This document shows positions 1 through 7,755 of a stretch of 14,871 bases of DNA, in pieces. The stretch is taken from positions 1 through 14,871 of the forward strand of contig JAKBAU010000052.1 of assembly GCA_021808875.1 (NCBI GenBank). Direction: 5' to 3'. The notes beneath the pieces are model-generated. The model searched no databases and was not told where the DNA came from. It was given only the letters and a program-made list of their open reading frames with translations. The DNA is from Pseudomonadota bacterium (GTDB taxonomy: Bacteria > Pseudomonadota > Alphaproteobacteria > Micropepsales > Micropepsaceae). A program made the position numbers and the translations under genes. How positions within the stretch are numbered: the first letter of the stretch is position 1; the number at the start of each line of letters is the position of its first letter.

Positions 1-92
1 TCGCGCCGCAGTAACGGGCGCTCCTGGTCATCGACCCCATGGATCGTAAAAACATGCTTGGACGTGTCTATCGAAATCCGCTTAAATTCCAT
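1..92 (-). CDS. IS110-family transposase, N-terminal fragment cut by the window edge
   Basis: Read on the minus strand from the ATG at 92, the sequence gives 30 codons with no stop before the window edge. The protein starts MEFKRISIDTSKHVFTIHGV and continues with DDQERPLLRR. An I-D-T-S-K-x-V-F-x-x-H-G-V-D start is the hallmark of the N-terminal RuvC-like (DEDD) domain of IS110/IS1111 transposases; Asp9 would be the first acidic catalytic residue. A purine-rich stretch (GAAAGGG in minus-strand reading) sits a few bases upstream of the ATG. The rest of the gene lies outside the window, so I cannot tell whether the element is intact. The 145 bases up to the dehydrogenase stop (93-237) carry no gene and probably include the element's non-coding end. 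Confidence 0.72.
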   Translation of the reverse strand, partial: MEFKRISIDTSKHVFTIHGVDDQERPLLRR

Positions 93-237
93 TGGGCGGC
101 CCTTTCATTAGGTTCGTTGTTCGACCTTATATTGGCACATTGGATGCCGTCGGGCCGTCCACCCCAACAGAAATCAACGCCAATGGGAATCCCCTCGCGA
201 TTCAGACAGGTCGAAAACCGCTCTAAGGGCACGATGA

Positions 238-981
238 TCAGATGATCCCGCCATTGGCGCGCAGGATCTGACCATTGATCCAGCCGCCATCGGGACCGGC
301 GAGGAAGGCGACTGCATTGGCGATATCTTCCGGACGGCCCAGCCGCTCCAGCGGGGCAAGTCTGGTCAGCTTGTCGACGACCGCCTGCGGCTTGCCATCG
401 AGGAATAATTCGGTCGTGGTGGGACCGGGGGCGATCGCATTGACTGTGATGTTGCGGCCGCGCAGTTCCTTGGCGAGCACGCGCGTCATGGCCTCCACGC
501 CAGCTTTGGTGGCCGCATAGACGCCGTAGGTGGGCTGGTAGAGCCCAACCACGCTGGACGAGATATTGATAATCCGCCCACCCGCGCGCAGCCTTGTGGC
601 GGCCAGCTTCATCGTGTTGCGCGGCCCCTTCAGGTTGATCGCGACCTGGCTGTCGAACAGCTCGTCGTCTCCCTCGGACAGAGGGGCCAGCCTCATGATA
701 CCGGCATTGTTGACGAGCACATCGATTTCACCGAACGCCCTCTCCGCCGCGTCCCACATGCGGGCGACCGCCTGCGGCTCGCTGACATCGGCCTGCACGG
801 GCAGCGCGCGTCCGCCGGCCGTCTCAATGTTTTCTGCGAGCGTCTCCGCCTCGGCGCCAGTGCTGGAAAAGTTGATGACAACCGTGAAGCCGTCCCCGGC
901 AAGCCTTGTGGCAATGGCCGCTCCGATGCCGCGTGACGCGCCCGTGACGAGGGCAACTCTGGATTCCATCCGGTTTGTCAT
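238..981 (-). CDS. SDR family NAD(P)-dependent oxidoreductase
   Basis: Classical short-chain dehydrogenase/reductase of 247 aa, the usual family length. Visible motifs: the dinucleotide-binding TGASRGIG at residues 13-20, the structural NNAG at 91-94, the catalytic set Asn116, Ser142, Tyr155 and Lys159 (Y-x-x-x-K), and the PGP motif shortly after. It ends GWINGQILRANGGII, as FabG-like members do. It should reduce a carbonyl or oxidise an alcohol with NAD(P)H in the cytosol; the substrate cannot be read from sequence. An AAGGAG ribosome binding site lies 7 bases before the ATG at 981. The gene is divergent from a LysR regulator 119 bases away, which probably controls it. Confidence 0.93.
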   Translation of the reverse strand: MTNRMESRVALVTGASRGIGAAIATRLAGDGFTVVINFSSTGAEAETLAENIETAGGRALPVQADVSEPQAVARMWDAAERAFGEIDVLVNNAGIMRLAPLSEGDDELFDSQVAINLKGPRNTMKLAATRLRAGGRIINISSSVVGLYQPTYGVYAATKAGVEAMTRVLAKELRGRNITVNAIAPGPTTTELFLDGKPQAVVDKLTRLAPLERLGRPEDIANAVAFLAGPDGGWINGQILRANGGII

Positions 982-1100
982 TGCATGGCTCCTTCCCAGT
1001 GATGTGACCTGTGGCCTGGCGAATGTGCGCGCTAGCCAATCGAAGATAATCAGCGTAGTTTCGTCAATATTGTTCCATTTTTAGAAATAATGTTGCACCC
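982..1100. promoter_or_regulatory. Divergent intergenic region between SDR and LysR genes
   Basis: These 119 bases separate two divergent genes and must hold both promoters. The half next to the regulator is AT-rich (about 1045-1095) against a GC-rich background, with near-repeats AATATTGTT and AATAATGTT flanking a run of T. That is where a LysR protein would be expected to bind, though I see no clean T-N11-A dyad I would insist on. Confidence 0.4.
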
Positions 1101-1991
1101 ATGGATCGGCTCGACGCCATGCGATTGTTCATCAGGGTGGTAAGCCGACGCAGCTTCACCGCCGCCGCGCAAGATCTGAACGTGCCGCGCTCCACGGCGA
1201 CCAGCGCCATCAAAGCCATGGAAGACCGGCTCGGCGTGCGGCTTCTTCAGCGCACCACGCGGACCGTGCGGCCGACACTTGACGGCGAGGTTTGGTATCG
1301 TCGCTGTCTCGCGATTCTGGATGATGTCGAGGATGCCGAGGGCACTTTCGGCGGAACCGAACCCAGGGGAATGTTGCGCGTCGAGGTGCAGGGGACCATC
1401 GCGCGCCATTTCCTGATGCCGGGTCTCCCCGATTTTTTTGCGCGCTATCCGATGATCGAGCTGTCTATGAGCGAGGGCGACCGTTGGGTCGACCTTGTCC
1501 ATGAAGGCGTCGACTGTTCGCTGCGTTACGGCGCGCTACCCGATAGTGACCTCGCTGCCCGGCAGCTGGCGATGCTGGAACGCGTTACCTGCGCCGCACC
1601 GGCATATATCGACCGGTTCGGCGCACCCGAGCGACTCGAGGATTTGGCGAACCACCGTTTGGTCGGCATACGACGGCTGAGCAGCGGTACATTGACGCCC
1701 GTCACGTTTCAGGTCGGCGGTATGTTGCGCCAGATCGACATGGTCGCGCCCTTTTCCGTCACCGGACCGGAGAGCTACCTGATGGGTGTCCAGCTCGGCC
1801 TGGGCCTCGCGCAGTTACCCCGCTTCCACGTCGAGGCTGCCCTCGCCAGCGGCACGCTCGTCGAACTGCTGAAGGATACGCCTCCGCCGCCTGAGCCGGT
1901 TTCCCTGCTCTACCCTCGCAGCCGCCAGCTCAGCCCGCGGGTGCGCACCTTCATCGACTGGGCAGCCGCGCAATTCGCCCATCGACGCTGA
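1101..1991 (+). CDS. LysR family transcriptional regulator (divergent from SDR)
   Basis: 296 aa, the family's usual length. Residues 1-60 form the winged helix-turn-helix: MDRLDAMRLFIRVV leads into SFTAAAQDLNVPRSTATSAI and ends at LGVRLLQRTTR. The remaining residues (about 90-290) are the type-2 periplasmic-binding-like effector domain. The N-terminus resembles the large group of regulators that sit beside SDRs and quinone or aldehyde reductases. LysR proteins usually activate a divergent neighbour in response to a small effector, so the SDR at 238-981 is the likely target and the effector may be its substrate (inference). No strong ribosome binding site is seen before the ATG; the start is supported by the canonical LysR N-terminus. 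It converges with the next LysR gene. Confidence 0.92.
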   Translation: MDRLDAMRLFIRVVSRRSFTAAAQDLNVPRSTATSAIKAMEDRLGVRLLQRTTRTVRPTLDGEVWYRRCLAILDDVEDAEGTFGGTEPRGMLRVEVQGTIARHFLMPGLPDFFARYPMIELSMSEGDRWVDLVHEGVDCSLRYGALPDSDLAARQLAMLERVTCAAPAYIDRFGAPERLEDLANHRLVGIRRLSSGTLTPVTFQVGGMLRQIDMVAPFSVTGPESYLMGVQLGLGLAQLPRFHVEAALASGTLVELLKDTPPPPEPVSLLYPRSRQLSPRVRTFIDWAAAQFAHRR

Positions 1992-1996
1992 ACGGC

Positions 1997-2031
1997 GGCG
2001 CCGGCAAGACCCGATGGGATCACCCGGCGCC
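1997..2031. terminator. GC-rich hairpin between convergent LysR genes
   Basis: GGCGCCGG at 1997-2004 pairs perfectly with CCGGCGCC at 2024-2031 around a 19-base loop, 6 bases after the first LysR stop. There is no T-run on either side, so it is not a classical intrinsic terminator, but its place between two converging genes fits a bidirectional transcription barrier. Confidence 0.4.
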
Positions 2032-2067
2032 AGCGTTGATTTCATCACGATCACACATGCATGGTAT

Positions 2068-2967
2068 CTATTTCGTACCCAGTTGCTCCACGAGCATATC
2101 AATGAACAGACGCACCTTTGCGGACATCCGGTGCCGGTGCGGATAGAGCACCTCAAGGCGCAACTGCCTGGGAACGTAACGCTCCATGACCGGGACGAGT
2201 GTTCCGTGCGCAAGATCCTGATCAACAAGAAAGTTCGGCGCCATGATGATCCCGACGCCGCCGATGGCCGCGGCGCGCATCAACATCCCCCCATTGGTCA
2301 GCAGGTTTCCGCGGATCCGGACGGTTGCCTCACCCTTGGGACCATCGAATATCCATTCGTCGCCGAATGGATAGGCCGCATGACAGAGACAATTATGCCG
2401 CGCCAGGTCTGCCGGGATTCGCGGCGTTCCATTCTGCGCGAGGTAGCCCGGGGATGCGCAGAGGACGTGCCGATAGCCCGACAGATGGCGAACGATAAAG
2501 CGTGAATCGGGAAAGGGCACCATGCCTATGATGAGGTCGAGCCCTTCACTTATCGGATCGACGACCAGATCATTGACCATCTGTGCTTCGATCTGCATCT
2601 GCGGGTAGCGCGCAAGATAGCTGGTGACCACCGGTGCAAGAAGCGAGCCGAGGACGTGAACGGCGGCAAAGCGTAGCCGCCCGGTCGGCATTGTTTGCAG
2701 CGCTGCCGCGGTCTGGTCGGCCTCCTCGATCGCAGAGAGGATGCGGCTGCACTGTTCGTAGTATGTCTGACCGATTTCGGTTAGGCTGACTCGGCGCGTC
2801 GTGCGATTCAGCAAGCGGACGCCCAGCCGTTCCTCAAGTTCCTGGATATGGTTGCTCGCCATCGCCGGCGACATGCCGAGGCGCCTCGCCGCGGCAGCAA
2901 AACCTCCGGCTTCTGCGATTTTAGCAAAGACCGTAAGGCTTGTCAGACGATCCAAACGCACCTCCAT
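2068..2967 (-). CDS. LysR family transcriptional regulator (divergent from emrAB)
   Basis: 299 aa from the ATG at 2967. The frame stays open to a GTG at 3033, but the canonical LysR start MEVRLDRLTSLTVFAKIAEA argues for 2967. The DNA-binding helix-turn-helix (residues about 5-62) includes GFAAAARRLGMSPAMASNHI and ends with LGVRLLNRTTRRVSLTE, typical of the AaeR/CrgA-like subgroup. The rest is the LysR effector domain, including a DLIIGMVPFPDS segment. It is divergent from the emrA-emrB operon, 117 bases away, and is the obvious candidate to regulate it, probably sensing an aromatic or other toxic compound that the pump exports. That role is inferred from position. Confidence 0.9.
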   Translation of the reverse strand: MEVRLDRLTSLTVFAKIAEAGGFAAAARRLGMSPAMASNHIQELEERLGVRLLNRTTRRVSLTEIGQTYYEQCSRILSAIEEADQTAAALQTMPTGRLRFAAVHVLGSLLAPVVTSYLARYPQMQIEAQMVNDLVVDPISEGLDLIIGMVPFPDSRFIVRHLSGYRHVLCASPGYLAQNGTPRIPADLARHNCLCHAAYPFGDEWIFDGPKGEATVRIRGNLLTNGGMLMRAAAIGGVGIIMAPNFLVDQDLAHGTLVPVMERYVPRQLRLEVLYPHRHRMSAKVRLFIDMLVEQLGTK

Positions 2968-2983
2968 TATCAAGCAAAACTGA

Positions 2984-3011
2984 ATAATCTCGCAAAAAAA
3001 TAGCTGATTAT
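2984..3011. promoter_or_regulatory. Inverted repeat in LysR/emrA divergent promoter region
   Basis: ATAATC at 2984-2989 and GATTAT at 3006-3011 are perfect inverted copies, separated by 16 mostly A-rich bases. They lie in the 117-base gap between the divergent LysR and emrA starts, where a LysR dimer would be expected to bind. Each arm is only 6 bp in an AT-rich patch, so this is a candidate operator only. Confidence 0.35.
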
Positions 3012-3084
3012 CGTCGTCATTGCCACGCTGCACAGTTCAGACCGCGAGGCGGCCGGTTCGGGTCGCCAAAAGGAGGTGGGGGTC

Positions 3085-4209
3085 ATGACTGGCAAGAAAA
3101 TACTCAGGAAAGCAGCGCTCTTGACCACGGTGGCGGCCGGATTGGTCGGCGGTGCGTATTACGCGGTTGGTTGGTGGCAGCATGGCCGCTTCGATGTAAG
3201 CACCGATGATGCCTACCTTCAGGCCGATTCGACGATCATCGCGCCGAAGGTGTCAGGCTATGTAGCGAAGGTTCTGGTCACGGATAACCAGCACGTCGCC
3301 GCGGGCGAAGTTCTGGCGCGCATCGATCCGAGAGATCTTCAGGACGCGTTCGCGGAAGCCAAGGCCGAGGTGGCCGTCGGACGGCAAGGGATTGCCAATC
3401 TCGTGGCACAGATTGCCTTGCAGCACAGCGTCGTGGCACAGGCCGCGGCAGAAGAGACCGCCGCGCGAGCGGCTCTAACATATGCTCTCGAGAATTCTGG
3501 CCGATACGCAGTGCTGGCTCGCAGCGGTGCCGGTACTATACAAAGCGAGCAGCGTGCGGCGGCGGCGCTCATAGAAGCCAAGGCGGCACTTCGACACGAC
3601 CGGGCGATGACACTGGCGGCGACGCAGAAGATAGCCGTCCTGGAAACGGCGCGGGCCCAGGCGGCGGCGCACCTGGATCATGCGCAGGCCGCGGCGCGGC
3701 AGGCCGCACTCAATCTCTCCTATACGACGATCACCGCGCCGATCGCCGGGACCGTGGGCAATCGCTCGCTGCGCGTCGGCCAGTATGTTCGAGCCGGCAC
3801 CCAGCTCATGGCTCTCGTGCCGCTCCGGCACGTGTATGTCACGGCCAATTTCAAGGAAACGCAACTCACCCGCGCACGACCAGGCCAGACCGTTGACGTC
3901 GCAGTCGACATGTTCCCGGACACGGTCCTGCACGGGCGGGTCGTGAGTTTGGCACCGGCTACCGGCCTCGAATTTGCGCTTCTGCCGCCCGACAATGCGA
4001 CCGGAAACTTCACCAAGATCGTCCAGCGAATACCCGTAAAGATCGAACTTGATGCCGGCACCAGGCTGCTCGGCCGATTGCGTCCAGGCATGTCGGTAGA
4101 GGCAACGATCGACACGGAATCCCGCCCTGCCACCGCAGCCGCACGAATGGCAACGTCTTTTCCGCCGGCCACGCGGCCCGCCGTTTCGACGCAAGGGAGG
4201 GGAAGATGA
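3085..4209 (+). CDS. emrA: HlyD/EmrA-type membrane fusion protein of a multidrug efflux pump
   Basis: 374 aa from the ATG at 3085, chosen because AGGAGG at 3071-3076 lies 8 bases before it; an upstream in-frame GTG at 3076 overlaps that ribosome binding site. The N-terminus has one membrane segment (about residues 9-30). Next comes DVSTDDAYLQADSTIIAPKV and SGYV, the EmrA-type first half of the lipoyl domain, then a long Ala/Gln/Glu-rich coiled-coil hairpin (about 85-205). The second lipoyl half (TTITAPIAGTVGNR, about 214-227) and a beta-barrel region with NFKETQL follow. The protein would span the periplasm and link the inner-membrane transporter encoded next to an outer-membrane channel, which is not in this window. 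Its stop overlaps the emrB start (ATGA), showing translational coupling. Confidence 0.92.
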   Translation: MTGKKILRKAALLTTVAAGLVGGAYYAVGWWQHGRFDVSTDDAYLQADSTIIAPKVSGYVAKVLVTDNQHVAAGEVLARIDPRDLQDAFAEAKAEVAVGRQGIANLVAQIALQHSVVAQAAAEETAARAALTYALENSGRYAVLARSGAGTIQSEQRAAAALIEAKAALRHDRAMTLAATQKIAVLETARAQAAAHLDHAQAAARQAALNLSYTTITAPIAGTVGNRSLRVGQYVRAGTQLMALVPLRHVYVTANFKETQLTRARPGQTVDVAVDMFPDTVLHGRVVSLAPATGLEFALLPPDNATGNFTKIVQRIPVKIELDAGTRLLGRLRPGMSVEATIDTESRPATAAARMATSFPPATRPAVSTQGRGR

Positions 4210-5873
4210 GCACAGTCACGGCAGGAACGCCCAACACAACCCAAACTCCGCTCGCCCCGGCAGCGGCCGATGCGGTGCCGATGCGCACCTGGCTTGCCGT
4301 TCTCGCTGCGACGCTTGGAGCCTTCATGGCCGTGTTGAACATCCAGATCACCAATGCCGCCCTTCCTGATATCCAGGGCGCGATCGGCACGGGGCTCGAC
4401 AATGGCGGATGGATCTCTACCGCCTACCTGATCGCCGAAATCATCGTTATTCCACTCACCGGTTGGCTTGCCCGCGTGTTCTCCGTACGCCGCTATCTGC
4501 TGACGAATGCCGCTCTGTTTCTCGTCTTCTCAATGTCGTGCGCGAGTGCCCATGACCTTCCTCAGATGATCGTATTGCGGGCGTTTCAGGGCTTCACCGG
4601 CGGGGTTCTGATCCCGCTTGCCTTCACCATCATCATGACCATGCTGCCGAAATCGAAGCAGCCGATCGGGCTCGCGCTTTTCGCCCTTTCGGCAACGTTC
4701 GCGCCAGCGATCGGCCCAACCATCGGCGGCTGGCTGAACGAGAACTACGGTTGGCAATACATTTTTTACGTCAATCTCGTGCCCGGCATCGTCATGCTCG
4801 GCATGCTCGTGGCGTCCCTAGATCCAGCGCCGATGAACCTCTCATTGCTGCGGCAGGGCGACTGGCCGGGCATCGCCACGATGGCGATTGGTCTCGGAGC
4901 ACTGGAAACCGTGCTGGAGGATGGCAACAAGGATGGCTGGTTTGGGTCGCCCTTTATCCTGCATCTCTCTCTCACCGCCGCGGTCGCACTTGCCACTTTC
5001 CTCGCGATCGAACTCACCGTCCGTCGGCCACTTCTCAATCTCCGTCTCTTGCTCGGGCGCAACTTCGGCTTCGGCACACTCGCGAACTTCTTGCTTGGCA
5101 CGGCGCTCTACGGGTCAGTCTTCATCCTGCCGCTCTATCTGTCGCAGACCCAAGGCTACAATGCGGAGCAAGTGGGCGAGGTCCTCGCCTGGACGGGGCT
5201 GCCGCAACTTGTGCTCATTCCGCTCGTACCGAAGCTGATGAGCAAATTCGATACGCGCTTGCTGACAATTGTGGGATTCGCGCTGTTTGCCGGTAGCTCG
5301 CTCATGACCATCCATCTAGATGCCAATTTTGCCGGCCCCCAATTCCTTCTGCCGAATATCGTGCGCGCCATTGGCCAGGCGTTGATCATGACACCACTCT
5401 CCATACTCGCCACGGCGGACATTGAGGTCGAGGACGCCGGTAGCGCCTCTGCCCTATTCAACATGTCACGCAATCTCGGCGGCGCACTTGGTATCGCGGT
5501 GCTGCAGACCGCTTTCACATGGCGGGAACAATACCACTCAAATATCCTCAGTAGCGCCGTGTCCCTCGCGAGCAGTGGGACCCAGCAAACGATCGTGGGA
5601 TTAACGCAATATTTTCTAAGCCATGGAACCAGCGATCCGGCAGCCGCGCACCACGATGCGATCATCGCGATTGGCCGCTTCGTCCGGCAGCAAGCCGAGA
5701 TCATGGGATACAGCGACACATTCTTTCTGCTCGGCGTGGCTTTGGTCCTTGCCCTGGCCGCTTCGCTTTTTTTGCACAAGCCGGCGCGGCCACGGGAGGC
5801 GGCGCGCACTAAACTAGAAGCCAATCGGTCGGACATCAATCTGAAAGTATCAGTCGATCCGACGGCTCAATGA
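4206..5873 (+). CDS. emrB: DHA2 family MFS drug:H+ antiporter (EmrB-type)
   Basis: 555 aa, within the normal range for 14-helix DHA2 transporters. Hydrophobic segments run the full length; the first starts near residue 24 (MRTWLAVLAATLGAFMAVLN). Antiporter motif C is seen as GPTIGGW at residues 170-176, followed by GWQYIFYVNLVPG. A late conserved segment, SALFNMSRNLGGALGIAVL, is typical of EmrB. GGAGGGGAAG directly precedes the ATG, and the start overlaps the emrA stop by 4 bases. With EmrA it should export hydrophobic toxins or drugs across both membranes using the proton gradient. The specific substrate is unknown. The usual acidic residue in the first helix (L-D-x-x-I-V-N) reads L-N-I-Q-I-T-N here, which may affect coupling or specificity. 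Confidence 0.93.
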   Translation: MSTVTAGTPNTTQTPLAPAAADAVPMRTWLAVLAATLGAFMAVLNIQITNAALPDIQGAIGTGLDNGGWISTAYLIAEIIVIPLTGWLARVFSVRRYLLTNAALFLVFSMSCASAHDLPQMIVLRAFQGFTGGVLIPLAFTIIMTMLPKSKQPIGLALFALSATFAPAIGPTIGGWLNENYGWQYIFYVNLVPGIVMLGMLVASLDPAPMNLSLLRQGDWPGIATMAIGLGALETVLEDGNKDGWFGSPFILHLSLTAAVALATFLAIELTVRRPLLNLRLLLGRNFGFGTLANFLLGTALYGSVFILPLYLSQTQGYNAEQVGEVLAWTGLPQLVLIPLVPKLMSKFDTRLLTIVGFALFAGSSLMTIHLDANFAGPQFLLPNIVRAIGQALIMTPLSILATADIEVEDAGSASALFNMSRNLGGALGIAVLQTAFTWREQYHSNILSSAVSLASSGTQQTIVGLTQYFLSHGTSDPAAAHHDAIIAIGRFVRQQAEIMGYSDTFFLLGVALVLALAASLFLHKPARPREAARTKLEANRSDINLKVSVDPTAQ

Positions 5874-5967
5874 TGCCGCCGGAATGCCGGATGGGGGAAT
5901 TAACCCCCCGACACCCTGCGGAACCTGTCCCGATGCCTCCTCATCAATCCTTTTTCCGGAGTTGTAA

Positions 5968-6552
5968 ATGCACGCTAAAATTCTCGCCTTTTCAGGTAGT
6001 TCCCGACTCGGGTCTGTTAACCAACGTGTTCTCGACATTGCAGCGAAAGGGGCAATGGCGGCCGGCGCCAGTATCACAGCGCTACGCCTCAGCGACCTCG
6101 ACCTGCCGATCTATGATGGCGATATGGAAACCGGCGGTCTGCCCCCGGGCGCGTGTCGGCTCAAAGAGATGATCGCTGCGCATGACGCGCTGCTTATCGC
6201 GTCCCCGGATTACAATGGCGGGTATACACCGCTTCTGAAGAACGCTCTCGACTGGGCTAGCCGTCCCGGCACAACGCTGGGTCCAAACGTATTCTCAGGC
6301 AAGTTGGCGGCCGTGGTATCGGCATCGCCAGGCTTGCTAGGCGGGATAAGATCCCAAGTCTCGCTGTTGCCCGTGCTACACAAGCTTGGCATGCACGTTG
6401 TCCCGGCATCTTTCGCGCTCGGCCTCGCCTTCCAGATGTTCGATCAGGACGGCGCAATCACGGACAGCACCGCACATGACGCCCTTGGCAGTGTCGGGGC
6501 GGCACTTGTCAAGGCGATAGCGCGCTTTACCAAACGGGTCGAAGACAAGTGA
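5968..6552 (+). CDS. NADPH-dependent FMN reductase-like flavoprotein
   Basis: 194 aa with the flavodoxin-like fold of the NADPH-dependent FMN reductase family (ChrR/YieF/ArsH-like). The FMN phosphate loop GSSRLGSVNQ starts at residue 10. SPDYNGGYTPLLKNALDW starts at residue 79 and is the second signature, contacting the isoalloxazine ring and forming the dimer face. These enzymes reduce quinones, azo dyes, chromate or free flavin with NAD(P)H and are often linked to oxidative or xenobiotic stress. A CCGGAG ribosome binding site precedes the ATG by about 10 bases. It follows emrB by 94 bases on the same strand with no strong terminator between, so it may be co-transcribed with the pump as part of one detoxification unit (inference). 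Confidence 0.88.
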   Translation: MHAKILAFSGSSRLGSVNQRVLDIAAKGAMAAGASITALRLSDLDLPIYDGDMETGGLPPGACRLKEMIAAHDALLIASPDYNGGYTPLLKNALDWASRPGTTLGPNVFSGKLAAVVSASPGLLGGIRSQVSLLPVLHKLGMHVVPASFALGLAFQMFDQDGAITDSTAHDALGSVGAALVKAIARFTKRVEDK

Positions 6553-6643
6553 CGGTAGTCGGGCTGTCGATTCTGTATATAGCATCAGCATTATGGGAAG
6601 CAACGCTGAAGACGAAGTGGTCTGAGCCCCAAGTTCCCGCCAT

Positions 6644-7060
6644 TCAGGAGTAGAGTCTCATCCCCGAGTGATGCCCACGATTGTGCGTAGGTGCAACAGC
6701 CGGGTTGGGGGTTAACCCCCAACCCGGCGCGCCGCTGATTTTTCCCGCCACCTCTGCCAGGGTTTTGTTGCCCGGGCGCGAATGGGGGCGGTGATGATTA
6801 TAGTCGTGACGCCAGGCGGCCAGCACGGACCTCGCTTGAGGCAGGCTCGTGAACAAGGTCTCGTTCAGACGCTCGTCCCGGAGCCGGGCGTTGAAGCTCT
6901 AGGCGAACCCGTTTTGCTGGGGCTTGCCGGGCGCGATGTAATGCCATTCCACGTTCCGCTCTTTCGACCAGCGCAGGATCGACATGCTGGTAAGCTCAGT
7001 GCAGTTGTCGCTGACCACCATGAGCGGGCGCGCCCCGCGCTCAGTGATCGCCATATTCGG
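6644..7060 (-). pseudogene. IS3-family transposase (OrfB) C-terminal remnant
   Basis: On the minus strand one frame reads AITERGARPLMVVSDN, CTELTSMSILRWSKERNVEW, HYIAPGKPQQNGFA, then a TAG stop (6899-6901), then SFNARLRDERLNETLF and TSLPQARSVLAAWRHDYN, ending GMRLYS at the 6644 stop. This is the integrase core of an IS3-family OrfB: VSDN carries the second Asp of DDE, and the usual N-G-F-V-E-S-F-N block has lost V-E to A-stop, so the final catalytic Glu is gone. The N-terminal half is missing: homology stops near 7060, where an unrelated repeat sequence begins. The gene is dead by both truncation and nonsense mutation. Confidence 0.85.
6699..6728. repeat. Perfect 30-bp palindrome
   Basis: The 30 bases read identically on both strands: arm GCCGGGTTGGGGGTT at 6699-6713 followed directly by its exact reverse complement at 6714-6728, with no loop. 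It falls inside the C-terminal codons of the dead IS3 transposase, in the segment PGWGLTPNPA. It could extrude as a hairpin or act as a transcription barrier. It may be native to this IS type or a later change. Confidence 0.9.
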
Positions 7061-7064
7061 ATGC

Positions 7065-7107
7065 TGTTGATTGAAATGGAAGGCGGTCGCAAAAATGGAA
7101 AGCGGTC
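7065..7107. mobile_element. Probable IS21-family terminus (orphan end with two direct repeats)
   Basis: The stretch begins TGTTGATTG and carries two 15-base direct repeats, AAATGGAAGGCGGTC at 7074-7088 and AAATGGAAAGCGGTC at 7093-7107, one mismatch apart and 19 bases apart start to start. Multiple repeated transposase-binding sites at an end that starts with TG are characteristic of IS21-family elements. No istA or istB gene lies next to it, so this would be a relic left after deletion or rearrangement. It starts within a few bases of where the IS3 homology stops, so it plausibly inserted into the IS3 copy. Confidence 0.45.
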
Positions 7108-7497
7108 ATCGCCGACGCTCTGATCGTCACACGAGCGATTTATAATTATTTGGCTGCGGCTTGATGCGACCATGACGCGAATATTGCGGGCCCATGTTCC
7201 TCTAGAGGATGCAGACCGATTAGCCGACCAACCACCGCGAACTGTCTTATCAACACGAGTCCGGAGGCAGAAAGTACACCTCAAAAAATCGCCTTTGATC
7301 AGTCAGTTGGCGACTATAGCTGAAAAGCCGTCGATCTTTGACAGCCGTACTCGGATGGAAAGGAACCGTGCCGCCTCGAACCAGCGTCGTCGTCAGACAT
7401 TCAAAAATTGCAGATCAGCCATTCACCCCTGAGCCGCAGGCGACGAACGAAATTCTGGTTTCGGCGACGAAAATTCCGTCGTCTGTATTCGCCCGCG
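7108..7497. other. Gap with no supportable gene
   Basis: About 390 bases between the insertion-sequence relics and the first gene of the recombinase module. Several short open frames cross it on both strands, but none shows a family motif, a convincing ribosome binding site or consistent codon use. Near the right end, 7465-7481 is a near-palindrome (CGACGAAAATTCCGTCG, 14 of 17 symmetric), about 17 bases before the next start codon and a possible operator for the downstream helix-turn-helix protein. Confidence 0.5.
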
Positions 7498-7755
7498 ATG
7501 AAGACCATGAGAGACAAGCGCGGGCTTACCGGAACGGAGGCGGGAGAAGATCCCGTCGCCGCGCTCCGGCGCGAAGCGGGCGACCATCCCGCCTTCGCCG
7601 ACGAAGCCGCCTGGCGGTTTGAGCCGGCGGTCATGGCGACGGGCCTAGCCATGCAGGAGCTCGCCCGAATGCTCGGACGGATTGCCGCGCGGAAGGTTGA
7701 ACGGTCGGCATCGCCTTCTCAAACCGAACCGGAAGGTGCACGATCCGATGATTGA
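7498..7755 (+). CDS. Small hypothetical protein ahead of excisionase-like gene
   Basis: 85 aa from the ATG at 7498; a second ATG at 7507 is also possible. I recognise no family. The protein is Ala/Arg/Glu-rich and probably helical, with a core around DPVAALRREAGDHPAFADEA and WRFEPAVMATGLAMQELARM, and a charged, probably disordered tail. Its stop overlaps the next start by 8 bases, which suggests translational coupling to the helix-turn-helix gene and is the main reason to accept it as real. It has no membrane segment or signal peptide. It may help the DNA-binding protein or the recombinases, but this rests on position alone. Confidence 0.5.
   Translation: MKTMRDKRGLTGTEAGEDPVAALRREAGDHPAFADEAAWRFEPAVMATGLAMQELARMLGRIAARKVERSASPSQTEPEGARSDD

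Noticed and set aside
39..245. Plus-strand open frame of 68 codons at the left edge
   Set aside because: It is antisense to the IS110 transposase start and shows no motif or ribosome binding site.
566..1084. Plus-strand frame of 172 codons
   Set aside because: Antisense shadow of the SDR gene; the SDR motifs are complete on the other strand.
2014..2505. Plus-strand frame of 163 codons
   Set aside because: Antisense to the second LysR gene, with no recognisable domain.
3475..4194. Minus-strand frame of 239 codons
   Set aside because: High-GC shadow of emrA; composition (Arg-rich, Cys-rich) is typical of an antisense frame.
5894..5910. GGGGGAATTAACCCCC after emrB as a terminator
   Set aside because: Only 5-bp arms and no T-run; too weak to call, although it resembles the centre of the 6699-6728 palindrome.
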